In this document: positions 46,352-55,381 of the stretch, in pieces
Numbering within the stretch: the stretch's first letter is position 1
Layout of the letters: each line of letters opens with the position of its first letter
Source of the DNA: Methanomassiliicoccaceae archaeon
GTDB lineage: Archaea > Thermoplasmatota > Thermoplasmata > Methanomassiliicoccales > Methanomethylophilaceae
Direction: 5' to 3'
Assembly (NCBI GenBank): GCA_003550345.1
Contig: PUJZ01000026.1
Span: forward strand, 1 to 64,000
DNA: 64,000 bases
Made by a program: the position numbers and the translations under genes
The notes under the pieces: generated by a model
Database searches by the model: none
The model's input: only the letters and a program-made list of their open reading frames with translations
Told to the model about the DNA's origin: nothing

Positions 46352-47181
46352 TCCTCCATGTACTCTCCGGTGAAGACCAGCTCGGCGGGGCCGGACATCT
46401 TGACATTGTCCAGCTCCTCGCTGACCGTTATCTCCAGCTTCCCTCCTGGCAGCCGGACCTCCACCGGCTCGCCGAAGGGGACCAGGCGGTTCAGGGCCGC
46501 CGCCACCGTGGCGGCGCAGGCGCCCGTCCCGCAGGCCAGGGTCCATGCGGACCCGCGCTCGTACACTTTCACGTCCAGCGCGCCCCCGTCCACGGAGACG
46601 AACTCGACGTTGGTGCGGCGAGGGTAGAAGGGGTGGCGCTCCAGCTTGGGGCCGAGCTCCGCCATCTCCTCGTCGCTGAACTCATCGAATGTGACCAGAT
46701 GGGGGTTCCCCATCGACACCGCGGTGGCGGTGATGCGGCGGCCGTCGGCCTCGATGACGCCGTTGACGAACTCGCCGTCATGGTCTATGGGCACGCTCCT
46801 GCCGTCAAGCACCGGGGCGCCCATGTCGACCTCCAGCATCGCCGCCTTGCCCTCCTCGGCATGGACGCCGATCTCCAGCACCCCGGCGAGGGTGTCTATG
46901 GACATGCGTTCCTTGCGCACCCTGCCGCCGTCGTACAGATGCTTGGCCACGCAGCGGATGCCGTTGCCGCACATCTCCGCCTCGGAGCCGTCGGCGTTCA
47001 TCACCCGCATGCGGGCGTCCGCTTGCGGCGACGAGGACACGTAGAGGACGCCGTCGGCGCCGATGCCGAAGGCCCGGTCGCAGGCCAGGCGCACGAAGCC
47101 CTCGTCCTTGGGGAGGGCATCGTCGAAATCCTCCACCAGTATGAAGTCGTTGCCGATGCCCTGGTACTTCCAGAACCTCAT
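46348..47181 (-). CDS. dapF: Diaminopimelate epimerase
   Basis: MRFWKYQGIGNDFILVEDFD; EMCGNGIRCVAKHLYD; TLACGTGACAATVAAAL (both catalytic Cys). Confidence 0.97.
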   Translation of the reverse strand: MRFWKYQGIGNDFILVEDFDDALPKDEGFVRLACDRAFGIGADGVLYVSSSPQADARMRVMNADGSEAEMCGNGIRCVAKHLYDGGRVRKERMSIDTLAGVLEIGVHAEEGKAAMLEVDMGAPVLDGRSVPIDHDGEFVNGVIEADGRRITATAVSMGNPHLVTFDEFSDEEMAELGPKLERHPFYPRRTNVEFVSVDGGALDVKVYERGSAWTLACGTGACAATVAAALNRLVPFGEPVEVRLPGGKLEITVSEELDNVKMSGPAELVFTGEYMEE

Positions 47182-48437
47182 CGCATCAGCCTCTCCGGTA
47201 CCACCTGATGGCGCCATATGTCCTCCAGGTCCTCCTTCTCGCGGATGAGCTCCGCCTCGCCCTCGTTGACCAGCACCTCGCGGCAGCGGGGACGGCTGTT
47301 GTATTGGCTGCTCATCACGAAGCCATAGGCGCCGGTGTCGTATACCGCCACCAGGTCGCCCTCCTCGGGCTCGGGGAGGACGCGGTCGCGGGCGAGGAAG
47401 TCGCCCGACTCGCAGATGGGGCCCACCACGTCGTAGCGCGCCTCGCAGGCCTTGTTGAACTTGTTGGCTATCGCCACGTGGTGGTAGGCGTCATAGAAGG
47501 ACGGCCGCAGCAGGGTGTTGAATCCGGCGTCCACGCCGATGAAGCTCTTCTGCTCCGTTCGCTTAACGTCCACGCAGCGGGTGAGCAGGACGGTGCTGTC
47601 GCAGACCACGTACCTCCCCGGCTCCACCGCCAGCCTCTTGATCTTGCTGTCGCCCAGGACCATGGCGGTGAGCTGGGCGGCCAGCTCCTCCACGTCCATC
47701 TCCGGCTCGTTGGGGCGGTAGGGTATGCCGATGCCGCCCCCCATGTCCAGGAACTCCAGCTCCAGGCCGAGCTCGTCCTCCAGGTCCTCGACAACCTGCA
47801 GCAGTATCCCCACCAGGTCGATGAAGGGCTCCACCGACTGGCCGCCGGAGCCGATGTGGGCGTGCAGGCCCCGGGGCCTGAAGCCCAGGTCCATGGCCTC
47901 GCGGAAGGCGTCCACTATCTCCTCGATGGGGATGCCGAACTTGGAGCCCTTGGCCCCGGTTATGACCTTCTGATGGTGCCCAGAGCCCACGCCGGGGGTG
48001 ACCCGGAAGGAGAGGGGCACGTCCACCGAGATCGCCGCCAGGCGGCGCAGCTCGGAGAAGGAGTCGATGTTTATGGGCACACCGGCGTCCACCAGGCCCT
48101 CCAGCTCCTCATCGCTCACGTTCACTCCGGTGTACAGTATCCGGTCGGGCGAGAATCCAGCCTTGATGCAGGTGAGGACCTCGCCCAGGGACACCGCGTC
48201 GATGCAGGCGCCCTCCTGCTCCAATATGCGGAGCAGGGCGATGTTGCTGTTCGCCTTGCAGGCGTAGTGTATGTCGGTCGGCATATGGGCGTTGAAGGCG
48301 CCATGGATGCGCCGGTAGTTGTCGCGCAGCCGCTGCTCGTCGGTGACGTACACCGGGGTGCCGAACCTGTCCGCTATCTCGCTGGCGGCCATGCCGCCGA
48401 TGATCATCTCGCCGTTCTCTGATTGGAAGTCCCTCAT
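47178..48437 (-). CDS. lysA: Diaminopimelate decarboxylase
   Basis: YACKANSNIALLRILEQEG; HAHIGSGGQSVEPF; EPGRYVVCDSTVLLT; GPICESGDFLARD. Confidence 0.96.
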   Translation of the reverse strand: MRDFQSENGEMIIGGMAASEIADRFGTPVYVTDEQRLRDNYRRIHGAFNAHMPTDIHYACKANSNIALLRILEQEGACIDAVSLGEVLTCIKAGFSPDRILYTGVNVSDEELEGLVDAGVPINIDSFSELRRLAAISVDVPLSFRVTPGVGSGHHQKVITGAKGSKFGIPIEEIVDAFREAMDLGFRPRGLHAHIGSGGQSVEPFIDLVGILLQVVEDLEDELGLELEFLDMGGGIGIPYRPNEPEMDVEELAAQLTAMVLGDSKIKRLAVEPGRYVVCDSTVLLTRCVDVKRTEQKSFIGVDAGFNTLLRPSFYDAYHHVAIANKFNKACEARYDVVGPICESGDFLARDRVLPEPEEGDLVAVYDTGAYGFVMSSQYNSRPRCREVLVNEGEAELIREKEDLEDIWRHQVVPERLMR

Positions 48438-49795
48438 TGCAGATCACCGATGAATCCCTCGTGGAGGGCCCTGACCACCGCGGTGGCGCGGTCCATCGAG
48501 ACCACGAAGTTCAGCGACACCGTGGAGGCGCCCTCCGATATGAGCTCGACATTGGCGTTGGCGTCCCTCACCTTGCTGAATATCTCCGCCGATGCGCCGC
48601 AGCGGTCCAGAAGGTTGTCGCCCACCGCGCAAATCAAGCACATGTTGCTCTTCACGTCTATCCTCTCTATCTCGTCACCCTCAAGGCGGTTGAGGTTCCG
48701 CAGCACATCCTTGACATCGTTGTTGTGTATAAGGAAGGCGATGGTGGATAGGGAGGTGGATATCGCGTACACGATCACATTGGCATCGCCGATGCGGTCG
48801 ATGATGCTGGCCACCATCCGTGGCCGATAGGCTATCTCCGAGGAGTTGACAGTTATGATGGAGAGGTCGGTCTTCACCGCCACCGAGCGCAGCAGCTCGT
48901 CCTGCGGGGCGCGCAGATGGTGTATGATTGTGCCCTCCCCTCGGGGGTTGAAAGAGTTCTTCACACGCACCGGGATGTGCTTGCGCCGCACCGGCTCGAT
49001 GGTCCGCGGGTGCAGCACCTTGGCGCCGAAGTAGGCCAGCTCGGCCGCCTCGGAGAAGTTCATCTCGTCGATGGTCTTGGCGCCGTCGACGATGCGGGGG
49101 TCGGCGGTCATGAAGCCGTCCACGTCCGTCCAGATCTCCAGGAAGTCGGCGTCGATTGCGTGGGCGATAACCGCCGCCGAGTAGTCGGAGCCGCCGCGCC
49201 CGAATGTCATGGGCTTGCCGTTGCCGTTCTTGCCGTAGAATCCGGTTATCACCGGCACCTTGCCGTTCTCCAGCAGCGGCCGCAGCGTATAGGAAAGGTC
49301 GCGGCTGGTGAGGTCTAGGTCGGCGAAGCCGGCCCCCGGGCATCCGACCGCGTGGATCCCCGCCTCCTCCGAGCAGAGGGGCACCGAGTCCAGGCCCGCC
49401 TCGCGCAGCACATAGGACATGGTGACCGCCGACAGCCTCTCCCCCTGGGACGAGATGTTGTCGTTGAAATAGGGGTCGCTGCGCACCTCAGTGTCCTCCA
49501 GAAGCTCCTTCAGGGCCTGGAGGCGGATGTCGAGCACCCCCAGGTACTCCTCCAGCAGCGCCTCGGACAGGACATCCTGGGCGGCCCCGGAGTGCTTCTG
49601 CCGCAGGCTGGCGATAACCTCGTCGGCGTTGCTCTCGCCGCTGTCGAGGAAGCTTATCAAATAATTGGTCACCCCGGACATCGCCGACACGACCACCACT
49701 TTGGATCCCTCGCCGCCGCTCACGATCTCAGCGGCGCGGCGGAAGCCCTCGGCCGAGCCGACGGAGGTGCCGCCGAACTTCATCACCGTAATCAT
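48434..49795 (-). CDS. lysC: Aspartate kinase
   Basis: MITVMKFGGTSVGSAEGFRRA; GFYGKNGNGKPMTFGRGGSDYSAAVIA; C-terminal ACT domains. Confidence 0.95.
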   Translation of the reverse strand: MITVMKFGGTSVGSAEGFRRAAEIVSGGEGSKVVVVSAMSGVTNYLISFLDSGESNADEVIASLRQKHSGAAQDVLSEALLEEYLGVLDIRLQALKELLEDTEVRSDPYFNDNISSQGERLSAVTMSYVLREAGLDSVPLCSEEAGIHAVGCPGAGFADLDLTSRDLSYTLRPLLENGKVPVITGFYGKNGNGKPMTFGRGGSDYSAAVIAHAIDADFLEIWTDVDGFMTADPRIVDGAKTIDEMNFSEAAELAYFGAKVLHPRTIEPVRRKHIPVRVKNSFNPRGEGTIIHHLRAPQDELLRSVAVKTDLSIITVNSSEIAYRPRMVASIIDRIGDANVIVYAISTSLSTIAFLIHNNDVKDVLRNLNRLEGDEIERIDVKSNMCLICAVGDNLLDRCGASAEIFSKVRDANANVELISEGASTVSLNFVVSMDRATAVVRALHEGFIGDLQ

Positions 49796-50571
49796 AGGCC
49801 CAGCACCTCGTGCATCTGATGGATCCTTCCTTCGCCCCTCTCCGCTATCCACTTGATGGATGCTATGCATCCGCGGGCGAACGCCTCGCGGGAGATGGCG
49901 CGATGAGTTATCTCCAGGCGCTCCATGTTGCCGGCGATGATCAGGGTGTGCTCGCCGACGATGTCGCCCGCCCGCACCGCATGGACGCCTATCTCATTGC
50001 CGCGCGGGCCGCTGATCCCTTCGCGACCGTGCACCGCGGCGCCCACATCGGCGCCGCGCTGCACCGCCTCGATGGCCTTGACGGCGGTGCCGGAGGGGGC
50101 GTCCTTCTTCTGGTTGTGATGCATCTCCACGATCTCGAAGTCGTAATCGGGCAGCGCCGAGGCCAGCATCTCGCAGGCCTTCCAGAACACGTTGACGCCC
50201 AGGGCGAAGTTGGCCGAGAACAGCACCGGCGCGCCGTGGGCGGCCGCCTCCTCGGCCAGCCTCCTCACGGTCTCCTCCGGCACGGCGGTGGTTCCTACCA
50301 CCATCGCCGTCCCCGTCGCCGGGACCTTGGTCACGTTCTCGGCGGCCGCCGTCGGCGAGGTCAGGTCAACGTACACGTCCGCGCCCTCGAGCCTGCCCTC
50401 CAGCTCATCGGGGCCGAAGGCGAAGATGCCAGGATGCAGCTCCTTGCCCACATTGCCCCCGGAGGCGGACACCATCGCCCCGGCCAGCTCTAGCTCTGGA
50501 TCGGCCAGGACATGCTCGCAGACCAGCCTGCCGAGCTTGCCGGTGGCCCCTCCTACCACCACTCTGATCAT
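49792..50571 (-). CDS. dapB: 4-hydroxy-tetrahydrodipicolinate reductase
   Basis: VVGGATGKLGRLVCEHV; EMHHNQKKDAPSGTAVK. Confidence 0.95.
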   Translation of the reverse strand: MIRVVVGGATGKLGRLVCEHVLADPELELAGAMVSASGGNVGKELHPGIFAFGPDELEGRLEGADVYVDLTSPTAAAENVTKVPATGTAMVVGTTAVPEETVRRLAEEAAAHGAPVLFSANFALGVNVFWKACEMLASALPDYDFEIVEMHHNQKKDAPSGTAVKAIEAVQRGADVGAAVHGREGISGPRGNEIGVHAVRAGDIVGEHTLIIAGNMERLEITHRAISREAFARGCIASIKWIAERGEGRIHQMHEVLGL

Positions 50572-50581
50572 TCTACCACGC

Positions 50582-51463
50582 TCAGAGTATCCCCACGGAG
50601 GCCATGGTATCCTTCAACAGCTTCTCGTTCTGCTTGCCCATGTCCGAGAGGGGCATGCGCAGGGCCCCAGCCGGTTGCCCTATCATCCGCATCGCCGCCT
50701 TCACCGGAATGGGGTTGGGCTCGAGGAAAAGGGCGCCGAACAGGGGCATCAGCCGGAAGTGCATGTCCCGGGCGGAGTCGAAGTCGCCCTTGAGGGCGGC
50801 GTTGACCATCTGCATCATCTGCTTGGGGGCGCAGTTGGATGTAACCGATATGACCCCGTCCCCTCCCAGCGCCATCATGGCGAAGGTGAGCGGGTCCTCC
50901 CCGGAGAGCAGGCTGAAGCCTTCGGGGCGCTCCGCCAGTATGGACATCACCTGCACCATGTCGCCGCTGGCCTCCTTCATGCCCACTATGTTGGGCAGCT
51001 CGGCCAGGCGCAGGGTGGTTTCGGCCAGCATGTTGCTGCCGGTGCGGCTGGGGACGTTGTAGAGTATGATGGGCAGGTCGCAGGCCTCGCTTATGGCCTT
51101 GAAATGCTGGTATATGCCCTCCTGGGTGGGCTTGTTGTAGTACGGTGACACGGAGAGGCTGTAGTCCGCGCCCATGTCGGCCGACCTCACGCTGAGGTCG
51201 ATGGCCTCCTGGGTGGAGTTGCTCCCCGTGCCCGCGATTACCTTGGCCCTCTTGGCCTGGTCGATGACTATCTCGATCACCCTCAGGTGCTCGGCGTGGT
51301 TGAGCGTGGCCGACTCCCCGGTGGAGCCGCAGGCCACGATGGCGTCGATGCCCATGGACTCCTGGAAGTCCACCAGGTCCCTGAGGCCCTGCTCGTCTAT
51401 GTCTCCGTTCCTCTCAAAGGGTGTTATCAGTGCCGTGGCCGTTCCCTTGAACATGTCACTCAT
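50582..51463 (-). CDS. dapA: 4-hydroxy-tetrahydrodipicolinate synthase
   Basis: GTATALITPFERNGDIDEQGLRDLVDFQ; CGSTGESATLNHAEH; YNVPSRTGSNM; GMKEASGD. Confidence 0.97.
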   Translation of the reverse strand: MSDMFKGTATALITPFERNGDIDEQGLRDLVDFQESMGIDAIVACGSTGESATLNHAEHLRVIEIVIDQAKRAKVIAGTGSNSTQEAIDLSVRSADMGADYSLSVSPYYNKPTQEGIYQHFKAISEACDLPIILYNVPSRTGSNMLAETTLRLAELPNIVGMKEASGDMVQVMSILAERPEGFSLLSGEDPLTFAMMALGGDGVISVTSNCAPKQMMQMVNAALKGDFDSARDMHFRLMPLFGALFLEPNPIPVKAAMRMIGQPAGALRMPLSDMGKQNEKLLKDTMASVGIL

Positions 51464-51878
51464 CTCCGAAATGCTCCTTCAGTATCAATCTGGTACGCGT
51501 CGAGAGCACGCTGTCGTAATGGCGCACCCTCTCAATTATCTCGTTCAGCTGCGGCGAGGACTCCACGTCCACTATCGCCACTATGTCCTGGTCGCCGGTG
51601 ACCTCGAAGACCTCGTTGACGCCTTCGTAGTTGATCAGCTCCTCGGCTATTTTGTCGCAGTCGGCGTTGACGTCGATGCGGATCTCCAGCAATGCCTTGA
51701 CGTTCTTGCTGCTGGTCTTGATGGTGAATCCCTTTATCACATCTTCGTCGACCATCCTGCGGACGCGGCTGCGTATCGTGCCCTCTGAGACCTTAAGGTT
51801 CTGGGCTATCTCCACGAAGGGCTTCCTCGAGTCCTTCCTCAATATCTCGATGATCTTGGCGTCCAAACGGTCGATCAT
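51456..51878 (-). CDS. Lrp/AsnC-family transcriptional regulator
   Basis: MIDRLDAKIIEILRKDSRKPFVEIAQNLKVSEGTIRSRVRRMVDEDVIKGFTI plus RAM-like domain. Confidence 0.95.
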   Translation of the reverse strand: MIDRLDAKIIEILRKDSRKPFVEIAQNLKVSEGTIRSRVRRMVDEDVIKGFTIKTSSKNVKALLEIRIDVNADCDKIAEELINYEGVNEVFEVTGDQDIVAIVDVESSPQLNEIIERVRHYDSVLSTRTRLILKEHFGDE

Positions 51879-52064
51879 ATGGATCTTCACTCTCCATACT
51901 GACAGATTTCGTATTATTTTTGTTGAGAACAGTAGAAGTGTATATAATAATTGCCTATTTCATCCGCTCGGCCAACGAAATCAGAAGGAGAGGGGATTCA
52001 GGCAACGCTGAGCCGCAGCGGCTGCATCATTCTTTAGTATTAATATATTGTTGGATGTAAGCCC

Positions 52065-54503
52065 ATGAAGGAGGGTGCAGCGTCTCAGACGGTCAGGATT
52101 CCCGTATCCGGTATGAAATGCGTGGTCTGCGCCGGCGCGGTGGAGGAAGGGCTGGAGGCCCTTCCCGGCGTCAATGAGGCGTCGGTCAATCTGGGCAACG
52201 ACACCGTCACCGTCCGCCATGACGGCAGCGTCCCCGTGGAGGAGATGGAGAAGGCGATTAGGGCGGCGGGTTTCGACACCGCCTGGACCCGTTTGCGCCT
52301 GACCGTGGAGGGGATGGAGTGCGCCTCCTGCGTCCAAGGCCTGGAGTCCAGCCTCCTCTCCAAGGAGGGCATGCGCTCCGCCTCCGCCAATCTAGCCACC
52401 GGCACCCTGGTTGCTGAGTTCGACGGCGGCCTGCTCGACCGGGAGCGCATAGAGTCCATGGTGCGCGCCGCCGGCCTCTCCGTGGCCGAGTCGGAGGCTG
52501 AGGACCACCACGCCCTCGAGATGAGGGAGCAGAGGAGGCTGATCGCCATCGCCGCCGCCCTCGGACTCCCGGTGTTCGTTCTGAGCATGCTCTTCGGCAT
52601 GACCGACGTCACCTTGGGCCTGGAGGCGTGGATGCGCAACCTCCTGCTGTTCGCGCTCACCACCCCGGTGCAGCTCTACTGCGGCCGCCAGTTCTACGTG
52701 GGAACATTGGCCGCCCTGCGCGCCCGCCGCGCCAACATGGACACCCTCATCGCCATGGGGACCACCTCAGCCTACGTTTACAGCAGCGCCGTAACCTTCC
52801 TGCCGTGGTACTTCCCCGATGCCCACGTCTACTTCGAATCATCGGCGATGATCATACTCCTGATACTGGTGGGCAAGTATCTGGAGATGTTCGCCCGTCA
52901 CGGGACCACCGAGGCCATCAGGCGGCTGATGGACCTGCAGCCCCGCAGCGCCACTGTGCTGCGGGACGGCAAGGAGGCCCTGGTGTCGGTGGACGAGCTG
53001 GAGATTGGAGACCTGGTGGTGGTCCGCCCTGGCGGCCAGGTCCCGGCGGACGGGCTGGTCGTCGAGGGCAGCAGCGCTGTGGACGAGTCGATGGTAACGG
53101 GGGAGAGCATGCCCGCCGTCAAGGTACAGGGGGACGAGGTCATCGGCGGCACCATGAATCAGAACGGCACCGTCACGGTGAGGGTTACCCGCCTCGGAAA
53201 GGACACGGTGCTGTCGCAGATCGTGCGCATGGTGGAGGACGCCCAGGCGTCCAAGGCCCCGATACAGCGCATCGCCGACAACGTCTCCGCCTACTTCGTG
53301 CCGGTGGTCATAGTGGTGGCGCTGTTCACATTCGCGTTCTGGTACCTTTTCGGCCACGGCGCCTACGGCGCCGAGGAGGCGAGGTTCGCCTTCGCCCTCA
53401 CGGTCTTCATCACGGTGCTGGTCATATCATGCCCCTGCGCCCTCGGCTTGGCCACGCCCACCGCGATAATGGTGGGCACCGGCAAGGGGGCGGAGTACGG
53501 CATCCTCATCCGCAACGGGAGCTCGCTGGAGAGGGCGGGGAAGCTGCGGCTCATGGCCTTCGACAAGACCGGGACGCTCACCGAGGGGAGGCCGGAGGTC
53601 ACCGACGTCATCGCCTACGGGGAAGATGACGTGCTGGGGATCTCCGCCAGCGGGGAGTCTAGGTCGGAGCACCCCATCGCCGCCGCCGTGCTCGCCCGCC
53701 ACCGCGAGGAGAGGGGCGAGCCCCTGCCGCCTGAGGACTTCAGCGCCGAGCCCGGCCGCGGACTCCGCTTCTCCCTCGGGGGAAGGGGTTTCGTGCTCGG
53801 GACCATATCGATGATGCGGGGTAGGGAGGGCGAGGCCCGCGCCGCCGAGGACATGGCGCGGCTGGCATCGCTGGGCAGGACGCCGATAGCACTCGCGGAC
53901 GACAAGACCGTGCTTGGCGTCATCGCCGTCGCCGACCCGGTGAAGGAGGGCGCCGCCGAGGCCATCGCCGACCTCAAGGAGATGGGGGTGGAGACGGTGA
54001 TGGTGACCGGCGACCGCCGCGAGGCCGCCGAGGCCATCGCCGCCGAGTTGGGGATATCCCGGGTGATGGCAGAGGTCCTTCCCGGCGACAAGGCGGAGGC
54101 GGTAAAGGCCCTGGCTGCCGAAGGCACGACCGCCATGGTGGGGGACGGCATCAATGACGCACCGGCGCTGGCGGCGGCGGACGTGGGCATCGCCATGGGG
54201 AGCGGCACCGATGTGGCCATCGAGACCGCCGACATCGTCCTGATCCGTGACGACGTGCGGGACGTGGCCGCCTCCATGCGCCTGTCCAGGCGCACGCTGT
54301 CGAAGATATATCAGAACCTGTTCTTCGCTTTCATCTACAATGTCACCTGCATACCCCTGGCGGCGGGTGTGCTCTACCCCTCGGCGGGCATCCTGCTGCC
54401 GCCGATGGCGGCTGCGGCGGCGATGGCCTTGAGCAACGTCTCGGTGGTGAGCAACGCGCTCCTGCTCAAACGCTACGTCCCGGAGACGAAGCGGAGCGCT
54501 TGA
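52065..54503 (+). CDS. copA: Copper-type P1B ATPase with two N-terminal HMA domains
   Basis: GMKCVVCAGA and GMECASCVQG metal sites; SCPCALGLATPTAIMVGTGKGAEYG CPC motif; AFDKTGTLTEG; MVGDGINDAPALAAADVGIAMGSGTDVA. Confidence 0.96.
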   Translation: MKEGAASQTVRIPVSGMKCVVCAGAVEEGLEALPGVNEASVNLGNDTVTVRHDGSVPVEEMEKAIRAAGFDTAWTRLRLTVEGMECASCVQGLESSLLSKEGMRSASANLATGTLVAEFDGGLLDRERIESMVRAAGLSVAESEAEDHHALEMREQRRLIAIAAALGLPVFVLSMLFGMTDVTLGLEAWMRNLLLFALTTPVQLYCGRQFYVGTLAALRARRANMDTLIAMGTTSAYVYSSAVTFLPWYFPDAHVYFESSAMIILLILVGKYLEMFARHGTTEAIRRLMDLQPRSATVLRDGKEALVSVDELEIGDLVVVRPGGQVPADGLVVEGSSAVDESMVTGESMPAVKVQGDEVIGGTMNQNGTVTVRVTRLGKDTVLSQIVRMVEDAQASKAPIQRIADNVSAYFVPVVIVVALFTFAFWYLFGHGAYGAEEARFAFALTVFITVLVISCPCALGLATPTAIMVGTGKGAEYGILIRNGSSLERAGKLRLMAFDKTGTLTEGRPEVTDVIAYGEDDVLGISASGESRSEHPIAAAVLARHREERGEPLPPEDFSAEPGRGLRFSLGGRGFVLGTISMMRGREGEARAAEDMARLASLGRTPIALADDKTVLGVIAVADPVKEGAAEAIADLKEMGVETVMVTGDRREAAEAIAAELGISRVMAEVLPGDKAEAVKALAAEGTTAMVGDGINDAPALAAADVGIAMGSGTDVAIETADIVLIRDDVRDVAASMRLSRRTLSKIYQNLFFAFIYNVTCIPLAAGVLYPSAGILLPPMAAAAAMALSNVSVVSNALLLKRYVPETKRSA

Positions 54504-55359
54504 ACTCCGTCGCCAGCCTATGGGCGCGACGGCAGGGGTCGATGCCGAGCCCTAGGAGCCGTTCAAGAGCGCCGCAGGCCTGGTCGAGTTCGATGTTGCT
54601 CCCCACTGAAACATAGTACCTGCCCGCCCTCCTCCCCTTCTCGACCCCTTCCACGAGCACAGAGTCTCCGCTGAGCTCGCCGCAGAGCAATGACTTGGCA
54701 GCACCCGCGCAGCTGTACCCCCTGGCGCCCAAATGGCATGCGATGCCCGCGCCGCGGGGGTGAAGGGCACCCTGGCCGTCCACCAGGTGCAGCCTCCCGT
54801 CGTCCACCATCAACGGCAGCAGCGCCGGCGCCTCGCGGTAGGCGAGGTACCCCGGGATGTATGGCATGTCGACGCGGCGGCGATAAAGACGATGGCCGGT
54901 CTCCTCCCCGCTTCCGAGGTGGAAATCCACCCGCGCCGCGAACGCCTCGTCGCCTTGGTAGGAGACGTCCATCGCAGACACTACTGAGGGCTCCCCGCCC
55001 AACTCCGTGACCGCCGCGGCCACCGCCCCCTGCTCCTCCCTCATCTCCTCCAGGAACGGACGGCAGCGGAACCCGGAGAATAAGTGGCGGGAGAGGTCAA
55101 CCCTGCCCTGCGACACCTCGACGCCCTCGCTGCGCAGCAGCCTCTCCTTCTCCTCCGCGCCTCGGCCCTTGCCGCCGTACCAGCCTATGGCGCCGTCGGC
55201 GTAGACCACGCGATGGCAGGGCGGGTCAGGAGGCGTGGGGTTGGCGGAGAGCTCCGCCCCCACCGCCCGGGCGGCCCTGCGGTCCCCCATGGCCTCGGCC
55301 AGCGCCCCGTACGTGCTCACTCTGCCCTCTGGAATCTGCCTAAGCAGGTCCCAGAGCAT
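54466..55359 (-). CDS. Fused O6-alkylguanine-DNA alkyltransferase / endonuclease V
   Basis: N-terminal AGT active-site region PPCHRVVYADG; C-terminal EndoV motifs SAMDVSYQ, YIPGYLAYREAPALL, LVDGQGALHPRGAGIACHLG, AKSLLCGE; exact start uncertain. Confidence 0.9.
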   Translation of the reverse strand: MLWDLLRQIPEGRVSTYGALAEAMGDRRAARAVGAELSANPTPPDPPCHRVVYADGAIGWYGGKGRGAEEKERLLRSEGVEVSQGRVDLSRHLFSGFRCRPFLEEMREEQGAVAAAVTELGGEPSVVSAMDVSYQGDEAFAARVDFHLGSGEETGHRLYRRRVDMPYIPGYLAYREAPALLPLMVDDGRLHLVDGQGALHPRGAGIACHLGARGYSCAGAAKSLLCGELSGDSVLVEGVEKGRRAGRYYVSVGSNIELDQACGALERLLGLGIDPCRRAHRLATEFKRSASSPGRSV

Positions 55360-55381
55360 CTCGCGGAAAGAGGGCCAGCAT

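Noticed and set aside
47208-48422. 404-aa + ORF
   Set aside because: Antisense shadow of lysA.
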